Below are positions 6,663-13,635 of a stretch of 13,635 bases of DNA, in pieces (the first letter of the stretch is position 1; the number at the start of each line of letters is the position of its first letter). The stretch is from Flavobacteriia bacterium (GTDB lineage: Bacteria; Bacteroidota; Bacteroidia; Flavobacteriales; Flavobacteriaceae), in NCBI GenBank assembly GCA_018500075.1, contig JAHBAN010000216.1:1-13635 (forward strand), written 5' to 3'. The notes under the pieces are model-generated. The model worked only from the letters and a program-made list of their open reading frames with translations. It did no database searches and was not told the DNA's origin. The position numbers and the translations under genes are program-made.

Positions 6663-7438
6663 ATAGTTCCCTGCTCTTTGTTATAGCTGTGTATCACGCG
6701 CAATCCGTGCATCGTGAGGTCATCTTCGATCGTGTCAAACAATTGTTCGCCCTGGGCAAAGAGCGGCGCAAGCCCGCCTGTGCCAATCACTTTCATGGGG
6801 CCGCCAAATTCGCCTCGAACGCGGCTTGTCAGTTCCTTGATGAGGCCGACATAGCCCCAGAATATCCCCGACTGGATACAGGCCACCGTATTGGTTCCGA
6901 TCACGCGCTCCGGCTGGGTGATGTCAACGTGCGGCAAGGCGGCAGCGCCTTGGTGCAACGCCTCAAGGCTCAGGTTGACACCGGGCGCAATCACCCCGCC
7001 CACATAGGCGCCGTCTTCGGCCACCACATCAATATTGGTCGCTGTGCCAAAGTCGATCACCATAGCATTGCCGCCATGGCGGTCAAAGCAGCCTGCCGCA
7101 TTGGCAAGCCGGTCAGGGCCAACCCCTGTGCCCGGATCAACCCGTGGCGGCACAGGCAAAAGGCACTCGGGCTTGCCCACAACAAGCGGGCGACAGTCAA
7201 AAAAGCGGTCCGCAAAAACCCGCAGGTTCCAGACCACGCGCGGCACAGTCGAGCTGATCACCACATCGGTGATGTCGGGTTTGATATTGTAATGGCTGAT
7301 GAGCGTGGTGAACCACGTAAAATAGGCATCTGCCGTGCGCGAATGGTGGGTTGACGTGCGCAAGGTGCACAGCCATTTGCTGCCGTCCCATATCGAGAAA
7401 ACCGTGTTGGTATTGCCGCAATCTATCGCCAGTAACAT
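6659..7438 (-). CDS. coaX: Type III pantothenate kinase
   Basis: CoaX phosphorylates pantothenate with ATP, the first committed step of coenzyme A synthesis, and acts in the cytoplasm. Unlike the E. coli CoaA type it belongs to the ASKHA (acetate kinase/hsp70/actin) fold and is usually not inhibited by CoA. The 259-residue product shows the family motifs: DCGNTNT at the N-terminus with D6 (phosphate loop), GPDR at 107-110 (pantothenate site), DFGTAT at 129-134 with catalytic D129, GGVIAPG at 147-153 and GTGG at 219-222. The start is set by AGGGGGG just upstream and by a gap of 12 bp after the birA stop. The stop overlaps the rnj start. No truncation or missing key residue is seen. Confidence 0.95.
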   Translation of the reverse strand: MLLAIDCGNTNTVFSIWDGSKWLCTLRTSTHHSRTADAYFTWFTTLISHYNIKPDITDVVISSTVPRVVWNLRVFADRFFDCRPLVVGKPECLLPVPPRVDPGTGVGPDRLANAAGCFDRHGGNAMVIDFGTATNIDVVAEDGAYVGGVIAPGVNLSLEALHQGAAALPHVDITQPERVIGTNTVACIQSGIFWGYVGLIKELTSRVRGEFGGPMKVIGTGGLAPLFAQGEQLFDTIEDDLTMHGLRVIHSYNKEQGTI

Positions 7439-7450
7439 GGGCTTCCCCCC

Positions 7451-8194
7451 TTAGAAAAACACATCTGCTGCAGGAATGCTCATGCGCCCTTTGGCACTGG
7501 TTAATACCAAATGCCCCTGCGCGTCCACCGTCTCAAAGGTGCCCTGCATCTCTTCACGCATCGTGCGCGCGCGGATCGGCTCGCCGAGCTTGGCCGCCTT
7601 GGCAAGCCAGGCCTCTCGCACAGGCCCGAAGCCATAGGTGCGAAAGCGCTCCTCCCAAGGCGCATAGGCCGCCGCAAGATAGCTCATGAAGTCTTCAGCA
7701 GGCAGCTCTGCGCCCGTCTCCGTCTTCAGTGCCACAGGCCGCATCGCCCCCTCCTCAACCTCGCTGACATCCGGAGCCGCAGCAAGGTTTACGCCGATCC
7801 CGATCACAAGCGCATCGCCCGCCGTCTCCAAGAGGATCCCGGCCAGCTTGCCCGAGTTCAGCAAGACATCATTGGGCCACTTCAGGCTCAGGTTTGCCCC
7901 TGGCCCGGCCACAGCGCGCACCGCATCAAAAAGCGCCAGAGAGGCCACAAACGAGCGCAAGCCCATCTCGGCAGGGCTGCCCGCATTGGGCAGAACAAGG
8001 CTGGCGCTGAAATTGCCCGCCGGCATAGCCCAAGCCCGCCCGCGTCTGCCCCGCGCCCCTGTCTGATGCGCCGCAAATATCCAGCACGGCGCAGCAAGCT
8101 CATGGAGCACACGGCTCGCCTGCGACATGGTGCTGTCCACTTCTGTCAAACTGCGCAGATCATATCCCGCAGGCCAGTCCGTCGCTTGGGCCAC
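7451..8194 (-). CDS. birA: Biotin-[acetyl-CoA-carboxylase] ligase, no repressor domain
   Basis: This enzyme makes biotinyl-AMP and attaches biotin to the carrier lysine of acetyl-CoA carboxylase and other carboxylases. The 247-residue product begins straight with the catalytic domain (EVDSTM at 18-23), carries the biotinyl-AMP loop ARGRRGRAW (47-55), KWPNDVLL (105-112) with catalytic-type lysine, KLAGILLE (116-123) and a small C-terminal SH3-like domain. It lacks the N-terminal winged-helix DNA-binding domain of E. coli BirA, so it is a Group I ligase and not a biotin-operon repressor. The start is GTG at 8194, two bases after the nuoN stop, with no clear Shine-Dalgarno; re-initiation after nuoN is likely. 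The first internal ATG would remove the substrate-binding STM motif. It lies between nuoN and coaX on one transcript. Confidence 0.92.
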   Translation of the reverse strand: MAQATDWPAGYDLRSLTEVDSTMSQASRVLHELAAPCWIFAAHQTGARGRRGRAWAMPAGNFSASLVLPNAGSPAEMGLRSFVASLALFDAVRAVAGPGANLSLKWPNDVLLNSGKLAGILLETAGDALVIGIGVNLAAAPDVSEVEEGAMRPVALKTETGAELPAEDFMSYLAAAYAPWEERFRTYGFGPVREAWLAKAAKLGEPIRARTMREEMQGTFETVDAQGHLVLTSAKGRMSIPAADVFF

Positions 8195-8196
8195 AA

Positions 8197-9636
8197 TCAG
8201 TTCACAAGCGCCGCTGCCGCCGTGGCCGCTGCACTGTCTAGTCCAAAGAGGCTCACAACACCCACCAGCATCACAAGCGCCGCGCCCATCAGCATAAACC
8301 AGAGCACAGGCGATTTATTCTCGTCCAAAGCGGCCTCGGTCTCTTCGCCGAAATACATGAAGTAAACAATCCGCAGGTAGTAGTAAGCCCCGATCGCAGA
8401 GGCCACCGCGCTCGCGCCAACCAGCCAGAACAGCTCGGCATCAATCCCTGCCTGCCAGACCCCCAGCTTGGCAAAGAAGCCGAGCATAGGCGGCACACCC
8501 GCGAGACTGAACAGCAGAACCAGAAGCGCCATCGCCTTGCCCGGCTCCGCCTTGGAATACATCCGCAGCGCATCAATGTCGGTGACAGGCACACCGTCGC
8601 GCTCCATGCTCAGAATAAAGGCAAACGTGCCAATGTTCATCGTCACATAGATCGCCATATAGGTCAGCATCGCCTCGATCCCGAAGGCCGTGCCCGCGGC
8701 CAGACCGATCATCGCATAGCCCATGTGGGCAATCGAAGAATAGGCCATCAGACGTTTGATGTTGCTTTGTCCGATCGCGGCAATCGCGCCAACAAACATC
8801 GACAGGCCCGAAATCAGGATCAGCACTTGCGACCAGTCGGCCGCAACACCGCCAAAGGCATCGTGCAAGACCCGCGCAAACAGCGCCATCGCAGCCACCT
8901 TGGGCGCCGTGGCAAAGAAGCTCGTGACAGGAGTCGGGGAGCCTTCATAGACATCCGGCGTCCACATATGGAACGGCACAGCACTCACTTTGAATGCAAG
9001 CCCCGCCATCACAAAGACCAGCCCGAACAGCAGTCCAACAGGCGCAAGCCCCTCTCCCGCCGCAGCCACAATCCCGCTGAACAGCGTTGTGCCCGCGTAG
9101 CCATAGACCAAAGACGCGCCATAGAGCAGCAAACCGGATGACAGCGCGCCAAGCACGAAATACTTAAGCCCCGCCTCTGTCGAGCGCAGGCTGTCGCGGC
9201 GCATCGCAGCGATCACGTAAAGCGCCAGCGATTGCAGCTCAAGCCCCATATAGAGCGCCATCAGATCGCCCGCCGAGACCATAAACATCATCCCGACCAC
9301 ACTGAGCGCCATCAGGATCGGGTATTCGAACTTCATCATATTATGACGCTCAAGATAGCCCATGCCCATCACCAGAACGGCAGCGGCCGAAAGCAGGATC
9401 GTCACCTTGGCAAAGCGTGCGAAAGCGTCATCAACAAACATTCCGCCAAAGGCCGTCTCGACCCCGCTCCCGCCCAGCCCGATCCAGGCGGCCACCACAA
9501 GAAACACCGCAGCCGTTGCATAGGTCACTAGCCCCGCGAGCTTGTCCTTGCTCGTGTAGACCGCCCCCAACAGCGCCAGCATCGCGTAGACGGAAATCAA
9601 AATTTCCGGCAGGATTGTATTCAGATCAGCCTGCAT
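8197..9636 (-). CDS. nuoN: NADH-quinone oxidoreductase subunit N
   Basis: NuoN is one of the three antiporter-like subunits in the membrane arm of respiratory complex I and carries a proton channel in the inner membrane. The 479-residue protein is hydrophobic throughout, about 14 membrane helices, close to the 485 of E. coli NuoN. Key charged residues are present: E133 in YMGLELQSLALY, K216 in FKVSAVPFHMWTPDVYEG, and K246 in TAPKVA, matching the channel residues of the family. WTPDVYEGSPTPVTSF is a strong NuoN signature. The start ATG 9636 has GGAGAG upstream and lies 11 bp after the nuoM stop. The gene ends two bases before the GTG of birA. Confidence 0.96.
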   Translation of the reverse strand: MQADLNTILPEILISVYAMLALLGAVYTSKDKLAGLVTYATAAVFLVVAAWIGLGGSGVETAFGGMFVDDAFARFAKVTILLSAAAVLVMGMGYLERHNMMKFEYPILMALSVVGMMFMVSAGDLMALYMGLELQSLALYVIAAMRRDSLRSTEAGLKYFVLGALSSGLLLYGASLVYGYAGTTLFSGIVAAAGEGLAPVGLLFGLVFVMAGLAFKVSAVPFHMWTPDVYEGSPTPVTSFFATAPKVAAMALFARVLHDAFGGVAADWSQVLILISGLSMFVGAIAAIGQSNIKRLMAYSSIAHMGYAMIGLAAGTAFGIEAMLTYMAIYVTMNIGTFAFILSMERDGVPVTDIDALRMYSKAEPGKAMALLVLLFSLAGVPPMLGFFAKLGVWQAGIDAELFWLVGASAVASAIGAYYYLRIVYFMYFGEETEAALDENKSPVLWFMLMGAALVMLVGVVSLFGLDSAAATAAAALVN

Positions 9637-9647
9637 AAGTCTCTCCG

Positions 9648-11195
9648 TTAGTGCGATTGGGCCAGCGCAGCGGCGGCCGTGCCTGCATCATGCAAGGCAA
9701 TGTGATAGTTTGATACAAGCGCTTCCACGGAAGGGCTTATAATATCGGTGACAAGGCTCGGATAGACCCCAAGCAAAAGCGTCATCACAACGAGCGGCGC
9801 AAAAATCGCCTTTTCACGTGATGTCATATCGCTGATGGTCTTGAGGCTCTCTTTGATCAGATCGCCAAATACGACGCGGCGGTAAAGCCAGAGCGCGTAG
9901 CCCGCAGACAAGATCACCCCGAGCGCCGCAACCGCCGCGACCCATGTGTTGACCTGGAAAATCCCCATCAGCGTCAGGAATTCGCCAACAAAACCGGACG
10001 TGCCCGGCAAGCCGACATTTGCCATGGTGAAGAACATAAAAATCAGCGCATAGGCCGGCATACGGTTGACGAGGCCGCCATAGGCATCAATCTCGCGGGT
10101 GTGCATCCGGTCATAAATCACCCCGACGCAGAGAAAGAGCGCGCCCGAGATAAAGCCGTGGCTGATCATCTGGAAAATCGCGCCGTCAACGCCCTGCTGG
10201 TTCACAGCAAAGATCCCCATCGTAACAAAGCCCATATGCGCGACGGATGAGTAAGCAATCAGCTTTTTCATATCGTCCTGCACAAGCGCGACAAGCGATG
10301 TATAGACAATCGCAATGGCGCTCATCCAAAGCACAAGCGGCGCCATGACATCTGATCCCACAGGGAACATCGGCAAGCTGAAGCGCAAGAAGCCATAGCC
10401 GCCCATCTTCAGCAAGATCGCCGCCAGAACAACAGAGCCGGCTGTCGGCGCCTGAACGTGCGCATCAGGCAGCCAGGTGTGCACAGGCCACATCGGCATT
10501 TTGACAGCAAAGCTGGCAAAAAAGGCAAGGAACATAAGCGTCTGCAATCCGCCCACAATCTGCACACCGAGGATCGAGAATGTCTCAGAGCCAAAGCTAT
10601 GCGTCATCAGCGTGGGAATATCTGTTGTCCCCGCATCCGCAAACATCGCAACCATGGCCACAAGCATGAGAACCGAGCCAAGGAAGGTATAAAGGAAGAA
10701 CTTGAAGCTCGCATAAATGCGCTCCTTGCCGCCCCATATGCCAATGATCAGGAACATAGGGATAAGGCCCGCTTCAAAGAAAACATAAAACAGCACCATA
10801 TCAAGCGCCATAAAGACACCCAGCATCAGGGTCTCAAGCACAAGGAAGGCAATCATATATTCCTTCACACGGGTCTTAACAGACCAGCTCGCAGCAATGG
10901 TCAGCGGCATCATAAAGGTCGTCAGCATGACAAACAAAACGCTGATCCCGTCAACGCCCAGCTTGTAGGTCAGCCCCATCAGCCATTCGCGCTCCTCCAC
11001 CATCTGAAAGCCGGTGTTGCTGGCGTCAAAGCCTGACAGAATAAACAGCGAGACCAAAAAGGTGATCGACGTGGCCAAAAGAGCCACCCACTTTGCATTG
11101 CGCCCGGCCTCCTCGTCACTGCCCCGAAGAAACAATGCAAGGATCAGCGCTGCAAGCGCAGGAATAAAAGTGACAATGGAAAGAAGATTGTCCAT
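9648..11195 (-). CDS. nuoM: NADH-quinone oxidoreductase subunit M
   Basis: NuoM is the middle antiporter-like proton-translocating subunit of complex I, in the inner membrane. With the start at ATG 11195 the product is 515 residues, near the 509 of E. coli. It shows E141 in YVFFEAGLIPMFLIIG, K232 in VKMPMWPVHTWLPDAHVQAP and K263 in LLKMGGYG, the expected channel residues, and is a 14-helix membrane protein by hydrophobicity. The start is chosen because it overlaps the nuoL stop as TAATG and has AGGGGG at 11205-11210, nine bases upstream. The frame is open ten codons further up to 11225, but those codons lie inside nuoL and read as unrelated sequence. The next gene, nuoN, follows after 11 bp. 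Confidence 0.96.
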   Translation of the reverse strand: MDNLLSIVTFIPALAALILALFLRGSDEEAGRNAKWVALLATSITFLVSLFILSGFDASNTGFQMVEEREWLMGLTYKLGVDGISVLFVMLTTFMMPLTIAASWSVKTRVKEYMIAFLVLETLMLGVFMALDMVLFYVFFEAGLIPMFLIIGIWGGKERIYASFKFFLYTFLGSVLMLVAMVAMFADAGTTDIPTLMTHSFGSETFSILGVQIVGGLQTLMFLAFFASFAVKMPMWPVHTWLPDAHVQAPTAGSVVLAAILLKMGGYGFLRFSLPMFPVGSDVMAPLVLWMSAIAIVYTSLVALVQDDMKKLIAYSSVAHMGFVTMGIFAVNQQGVDGAIFQMISHGFISGALFLCVGVIYDRMHTREIDAYGGLVNRMPAYALIFMFFTMANVGLPGTSGFVGEFLTLMGIFQVNTWVAAVAALGVILSAGYALWLYRRVVFGDLIKESLKTISDMTSREKAIFAPLVVMTLLLGVYPSLVTDIISPSVEALVSNYHIALHDAGTAAAALAQSH

Positions 11196-13297
11196 TACCG
11201 TGTGCCCCCTGTAAAGGCCATCCACATGACGAGGACAACGACCCCGAGAACCATGGCGAATGCGTAGGTGAAAATATAACCCGATTGGGCGCGCCCTGCG
11301 AGGCGGGTGAAGAAGGGGATCACTCCCATAGCGACGCCATTGATCGTCCCGTCAATCACGCGGCCATCGCCTTTTTTCCAAAGGAAGCGGCCGAGGGCCT
11401 TGGCAGGGTTGACGAAAAGGAAGTCGTAGATCTCGTCAAAATACCACTTGTTGAGCAAGAACAGATAGAGCGGGCGCTGGCTCGCTGCGAGTTTGGCAGG
11501 CAGAGCCGGACTCCAGATATAAAACCACAGGGCCGTGACAAAGCCGATCAGCATGGCCACAAACGGGCTAACCTTCACCCACTTTGGCACCTCATGCGCA
11601 TCACTCAGAACTGTGTTGTCCTCTGCGGTATAGATCGCGCCCTCGCCCGGCTTGCCGGTGAAGACATAGTGATGCTTTTCAGCCTTGCCGTGGTCGTCCG
11701 CTTTTGCCGCGCCATGATCGTCAGCATGATCGTCGCTGTGATCATCACCATGCGCCGCGGCCTCCGCATAAGGAACCCCAAAGAACTTTCCAACAGTGTC
11801 GGTATGGCCAAAGAACGCATTATACCAGATCATCCCCGAGAAGATCGCGCCAAGCGCCAGAACCCCAAGCGGCACCAGCATAACAGCCGGGCTTTCATGT
11901 GCGTGATCATGGGTGTGCTTGTCGCCGCGTGGCTTGCCATAGAAGGTCATGAAAATGAGCCGCCATGAATAAAACGAGGTGAACAGGGCCGCGACAACCA
12001 GCATCCAGAAGGCATAGCCGCCGGCAGTGCCCGCAAAGGCGCTTTCAATCACAGCATCCTTGCTGAGGAACCCGGCAAAGCCGTAATGGGTGAGCGGAAT
12101 CCCCACACCGGTGATCGCCAGCGTGCCAATCATCATCGCCCAGAACGTATAGGGCAGTTTCTTGCGCAAGCCGCCATAGTTACGCATATCCTGCTCGTGG
12201 TGCATCCCGTGGATAACCGAGCCGGCGCCCAGAAAGAGCATGGCCTTAAAGAACGCGTGGGTGAAGAGATGGAACATAGCGACCGAATAAACACCGACGC
12301 CCGCCGCCACAAACATATAGCCAAGCTGTGAGCAGGTCGAATAGGCGATCACACGTTTGATATCGTTCTGAACAAGCCCGACAGTGGCCGCAAAGAAGGC
12401 CGTGGTCGCACCGAGGAAGACGATAAAGGCCTTGGCCTCAGGCGCAAACTCGAACAAAGGCGACATACGGCACACAAGGAATACCCCCGCCGTAACCATC
12501 GTCGCCGCGTGAATAAGCGCCGAAACAGGCGTCGGGCCTTCCATCGCATCCGGCAGCCAGGTGTGCAGGAAAAGCTGGGCCGACTTGCCCATCGCCCCGA
12601 CAAACAGCAGGAAGGCAAGCAGGTTTGCCGCGTTCCACTCGGTCCAAAGGAAGCTCACCTGCGTCTGCGCCAGAGTCGGAGCCGCCGTGAAAATATCGTC
12701 AAGATTTACGCTGTCCACGAGGTAAAACAGACCAAAAATCCCGAGCGCAAAGCCGAAGTCGCCCACACGGTTCACAACAAAAGCCTTGATCGCTGCCGCA
12801 TTGGCGCTTGGCTTGCGATAGTAAAAGCCGATCAGAAGATAGGAGGCGACGCCCACACCTTCCCAACCAAAAAACATCTGGATCAGGTTGTCCGCCGTGA
12901 CGAGCATCAGCATAGAGAAGGTAAAGAACGACAGATAAGCAAAAAAGCGCGGGCGATAGCTTTCGCCGTCCTTCCAGTTTTCGTCATGCGCCATATAGCC
13001 CATCGAATAGAGGTGCACGAGCGCCGAAACCGAAGTGATCACAACCAGCATAATCGCGGTGAGGCGGTCCAGACGGATGGCCCAGCTCGTATCCAGCGCG
13101 CCGGATTGGATCCAGGTCAGGATCTCGATTTGACGCGTCACCCCGTCAAAGCCGAGAAACACCCCCCAGCTCAGCGCTGCCGCAAGGAAAAGCAACAGGG
13201 TTGCAATCCACTGCGAGGCTTTATCGCCGAGAATACGATGGCCAAACCCGACAAAAAGCGCGCCGATCAAGGGAGTAAAGAGAATAATCTGTTCCAT
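11195..13297 (-). CDS. nuoL: NADH-quinone oxidoreductase subunit L
   Basis: NuoL is the distal proton-pumping subunit of complex I and carries the long lateral helix that braces the membrane arm. The 700-residue product is longer than E. coli NuoL (613). Family features are E146 in FFGWEGVGVASYLLIG, K238 in GAMGKSAQLFLHTWLPDAMEG, HAATMVTAGV (263-272) and a C-terminal segment WYFDEIYD (618-625) typical of the lateral-helix end. Much of the extra length is hydrophilic loop: HTHDHAHES (461-469) and a His/Asp-rich stretch at 516-543 with repeated DDH units. The start ATG 13297 has AAGGGG upstream and lies four bases after the nuoK stop. The stop overlaps the nuoM start as TAATG, so the two are probably translationally coupled. 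Confidence 0.96.
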   Translation of the reverse strand: MEQIILFTPLIGALFVGFGHRILGDKASQWIATLLLFLAAALSWGVFLGFDGVTRQIEILTWIQSGALDTSWAIRLDRLTAIMLVVITSVSALVHLYSMGYMAHDENWKDGESYRPRFFAYLSFFTFSMLMLVTADNLIQMFFGWEGVGVASYLLIGFYYRKPSANAAAIKAFVVNRVGDFGFALGIFGLFYLVDSVNLDDIFTAAPTLAQTQVSFLWTEWNAANLLAFLLFVGAMGKSAQLFLHTWLPDAMEGPTPVSALIHAATMVTAGVFLVCRMSPLFEFAPEAKAFIVFLGATTAFFAATVGLVQNDIKRVIAYSTCSQLGYMFVAAGVGVYSVAMFHLFTHAFFKAMLFLGAGSVIHGMHHEQDMRNYGGLRKKLPYTFWAMMIGTLAITGVGIPLTHYGFAGFLSKDAVIESAFAGTAGGYAFWMLVVAALFTSFYSWRLIFMTFYGKPRGDKHTHDHAHESPAVMLVPLGVLALGAIFSGMIWYNAFFGHTDTVGKFFGVPYAEAAAHGDDHSDDHADDHGAAKADDHGKAEKHHYVFTGKPGEGAIYTAEDNTVLSDAHEVPKWVKVSPFVAMLIGFVTALWFYIWSPALPAKLAASQRPLYLFLLNKWYFDEIYDFLFVNPAKALGRFLWKKGDGRVIDGTINGVAMGVIPFFTRLAGRAQSGYIFTYAFAMVLGVVVLVMWMAFTGGTR
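11690..11749 (-). repeat. DDH-coding 12-bp repeat units within nuoL
   Basis: Three adjoining 12-base units (11714-11749) each encode a small residue followed by Asp-Asp-His; a fourth unit of the same form lies at 11690-11701 after a short interruption. The units differ at third codon positions (GAT/GAC, CAT/CAC), so they are older than a fresh slippage event and probably under selection for the peptide. They lie in a hydrophilic loop of NuoL. Confidence 0.7.
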
Positions 13298-13301
13298 TCT
13301 T

Positions 13302-13607
13302 TTACCCCTTCATCACGTTGACGTCTTCAACGTCAATCGTGCCACGGTTGCGGAAGAAGACCACAAGGATCGCAAGGCCAATCGCGGCTTCAGCGGCGGC
13401 CACCGTCAGGATAAACAGCGTAAACACCTGCCCCGCCATATCGCCCATGTAAGAGGAGAAGGCGACGAAGTTGATATTCACCGACAGGAGAATAAGCTCG
13501 ATCGACATCAACAAAATGATGATGTTCTTCCTGTTCAGGAAAAGCCCGAAAATGCCGATGACAAACAGCACTGCTGCCACCGTCAGATAATGTTCAAGTC
13601 CGATCAT
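13302..13607 (-). CDS. nuoK: NADH-quinone oxidoreductase subunit K
   Basis: NuoK is a small membrane subunit of complex I (ND4L homologue) that takes part in the proton path between the quinone site and the antiporter-like subunits. The 101-residue product has three hydrophobic helices (about 6-24, 29-50, 60-86). Two glutamates needed for proton transfer in E. coli (E36, E72) correspond to E37 in LLMSIELILLSVN and E73 in VAAAEAAIGLAI. The start MIGLEHYL is the usual N-terminus of alphaproteobacterial NuoK, with GAGGG about six bases upstream. nuoL begins four bases after its stop. The 28 bases between its start and the window edge should contain or adjoin the end of nuoJ, but that frame cannot be fixed from so little sequence. 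Confidence 0.96.
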   Translation of the reverse strand: MIGLEHYLTVAAVLFVIGIFGLFLNRKNIIILLMSIELILLSVNINFVAFSSYMGDMAGQVFTLFILTVAAAEAAIGLAILVVFFRNRGTIDVEDVNVMKG

Positions 13608-13635
13608 GTCGTCCCTCGGTTCTTTATTGTTCTCA

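Noticed and set aside
11196..11225. Upstream start of nuoM at 11225
   Set aside because: The ten extra codons lie inside the end of nuoL and do not resemble NuoM. ATG 11195 has a Shine-Dalgarno and a TAATG junction with nuoL.
10458..13321. Plus-strand open frames opposite nuoM and nuoL (10458-11036, 11285-11968, 12509-13321)
   Set aside because: They are His/Arg/Gln-rich mirror frames of hydrophobic membrane-protein codons, with no domain and no plausible start context.
1..13635. Mobile elements, CRISPR arrays, tRNA or rRNA genes, toxin-antitoxin or defence genes
   Set aside because: I looked for direct-repeat arrays, transposase or integrase motifs, cloverleaf-like sequences and small two-gene modules. 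None was seen; the content is consistent with core chromosome.

Overview
The window is a gene-dense stretch (GC-rich by eye) that looks like the chromosome of an alphaproteobacterium, most probably a Rhodobacterales / Roseobacter-type organism. This rests on protein character (RNase J, a Group I biotin ligase and a type III pantothenate kinase downstream of nuoN; an alphaproteobacterial NuoL with His-rich loops) and on recalled gene order. No 16S or other taxonomic marker is present. No tRNA, rRNA, insertion sequence, CRISPR array, integrase or phage gene was seen.

Layout. Plus strand, positions 1-2360: the 3' part of prfC (peptide-chain release factor 3, cut by the window start), an unrecognised 252-residue protein, and a GT2-type glycosyltransferase joined to it by an ATGA overlap. 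Positions 2361-2569 are non-coding and hold two inverted repeats, a good sigma70-like promoter and a hairpin that covers the start codon of the next gene. Plus strand, 2570-4081: a DEAD-box RNA helicase with a long Ala/Pro/Glu/Lys-rich tail. It converges on a minus-strand 2-oxoglutarate/Fe(II) oxygenase (4078-4914); the two stop codons share the palindrome CTAG. From 4995 to the right edge everything lies on the minus strand and reads right to left: nuoK, nuoL, nuoM, nuoN (membrane arm of NADH:quinone oxidoreductase), birA (biotin protein ligase), coaX (pantothenate kinase) and rnj (ribonuclease J). These seven genes are separated by 12 bp or less or overlap (TAATG between nuoL and nuoM, ATGA between coaX and rnj), so they probably form the tail of one long nuo operon. 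A weak hairpin plus T-run at the rnj stop could end it.

How the genes fit together. NuoL, NuoM and NuoN are the antiporter-like proton-pumping subunits and NuoK is the small membrane subunit next to them. BirA and CoaX activate cofactors (biotin; the first step to coenzyme A), and RNase J processes and degrades RNA. The helicase, an RNA remodeller, lies nearby on the opposite strand, but nothing here shows a functional link to RNase J. The window is mostly housekeeping. The items most worth a second look are the start-codon hairpin of the helicase mRNA, the oxygenase of unknown substrate, the unknown gene paired with a glycosyltransferase, and a DDH-repeat, His-rich loop in NuoL. I do not see convincing evidence for a wholly new multi-gene system.
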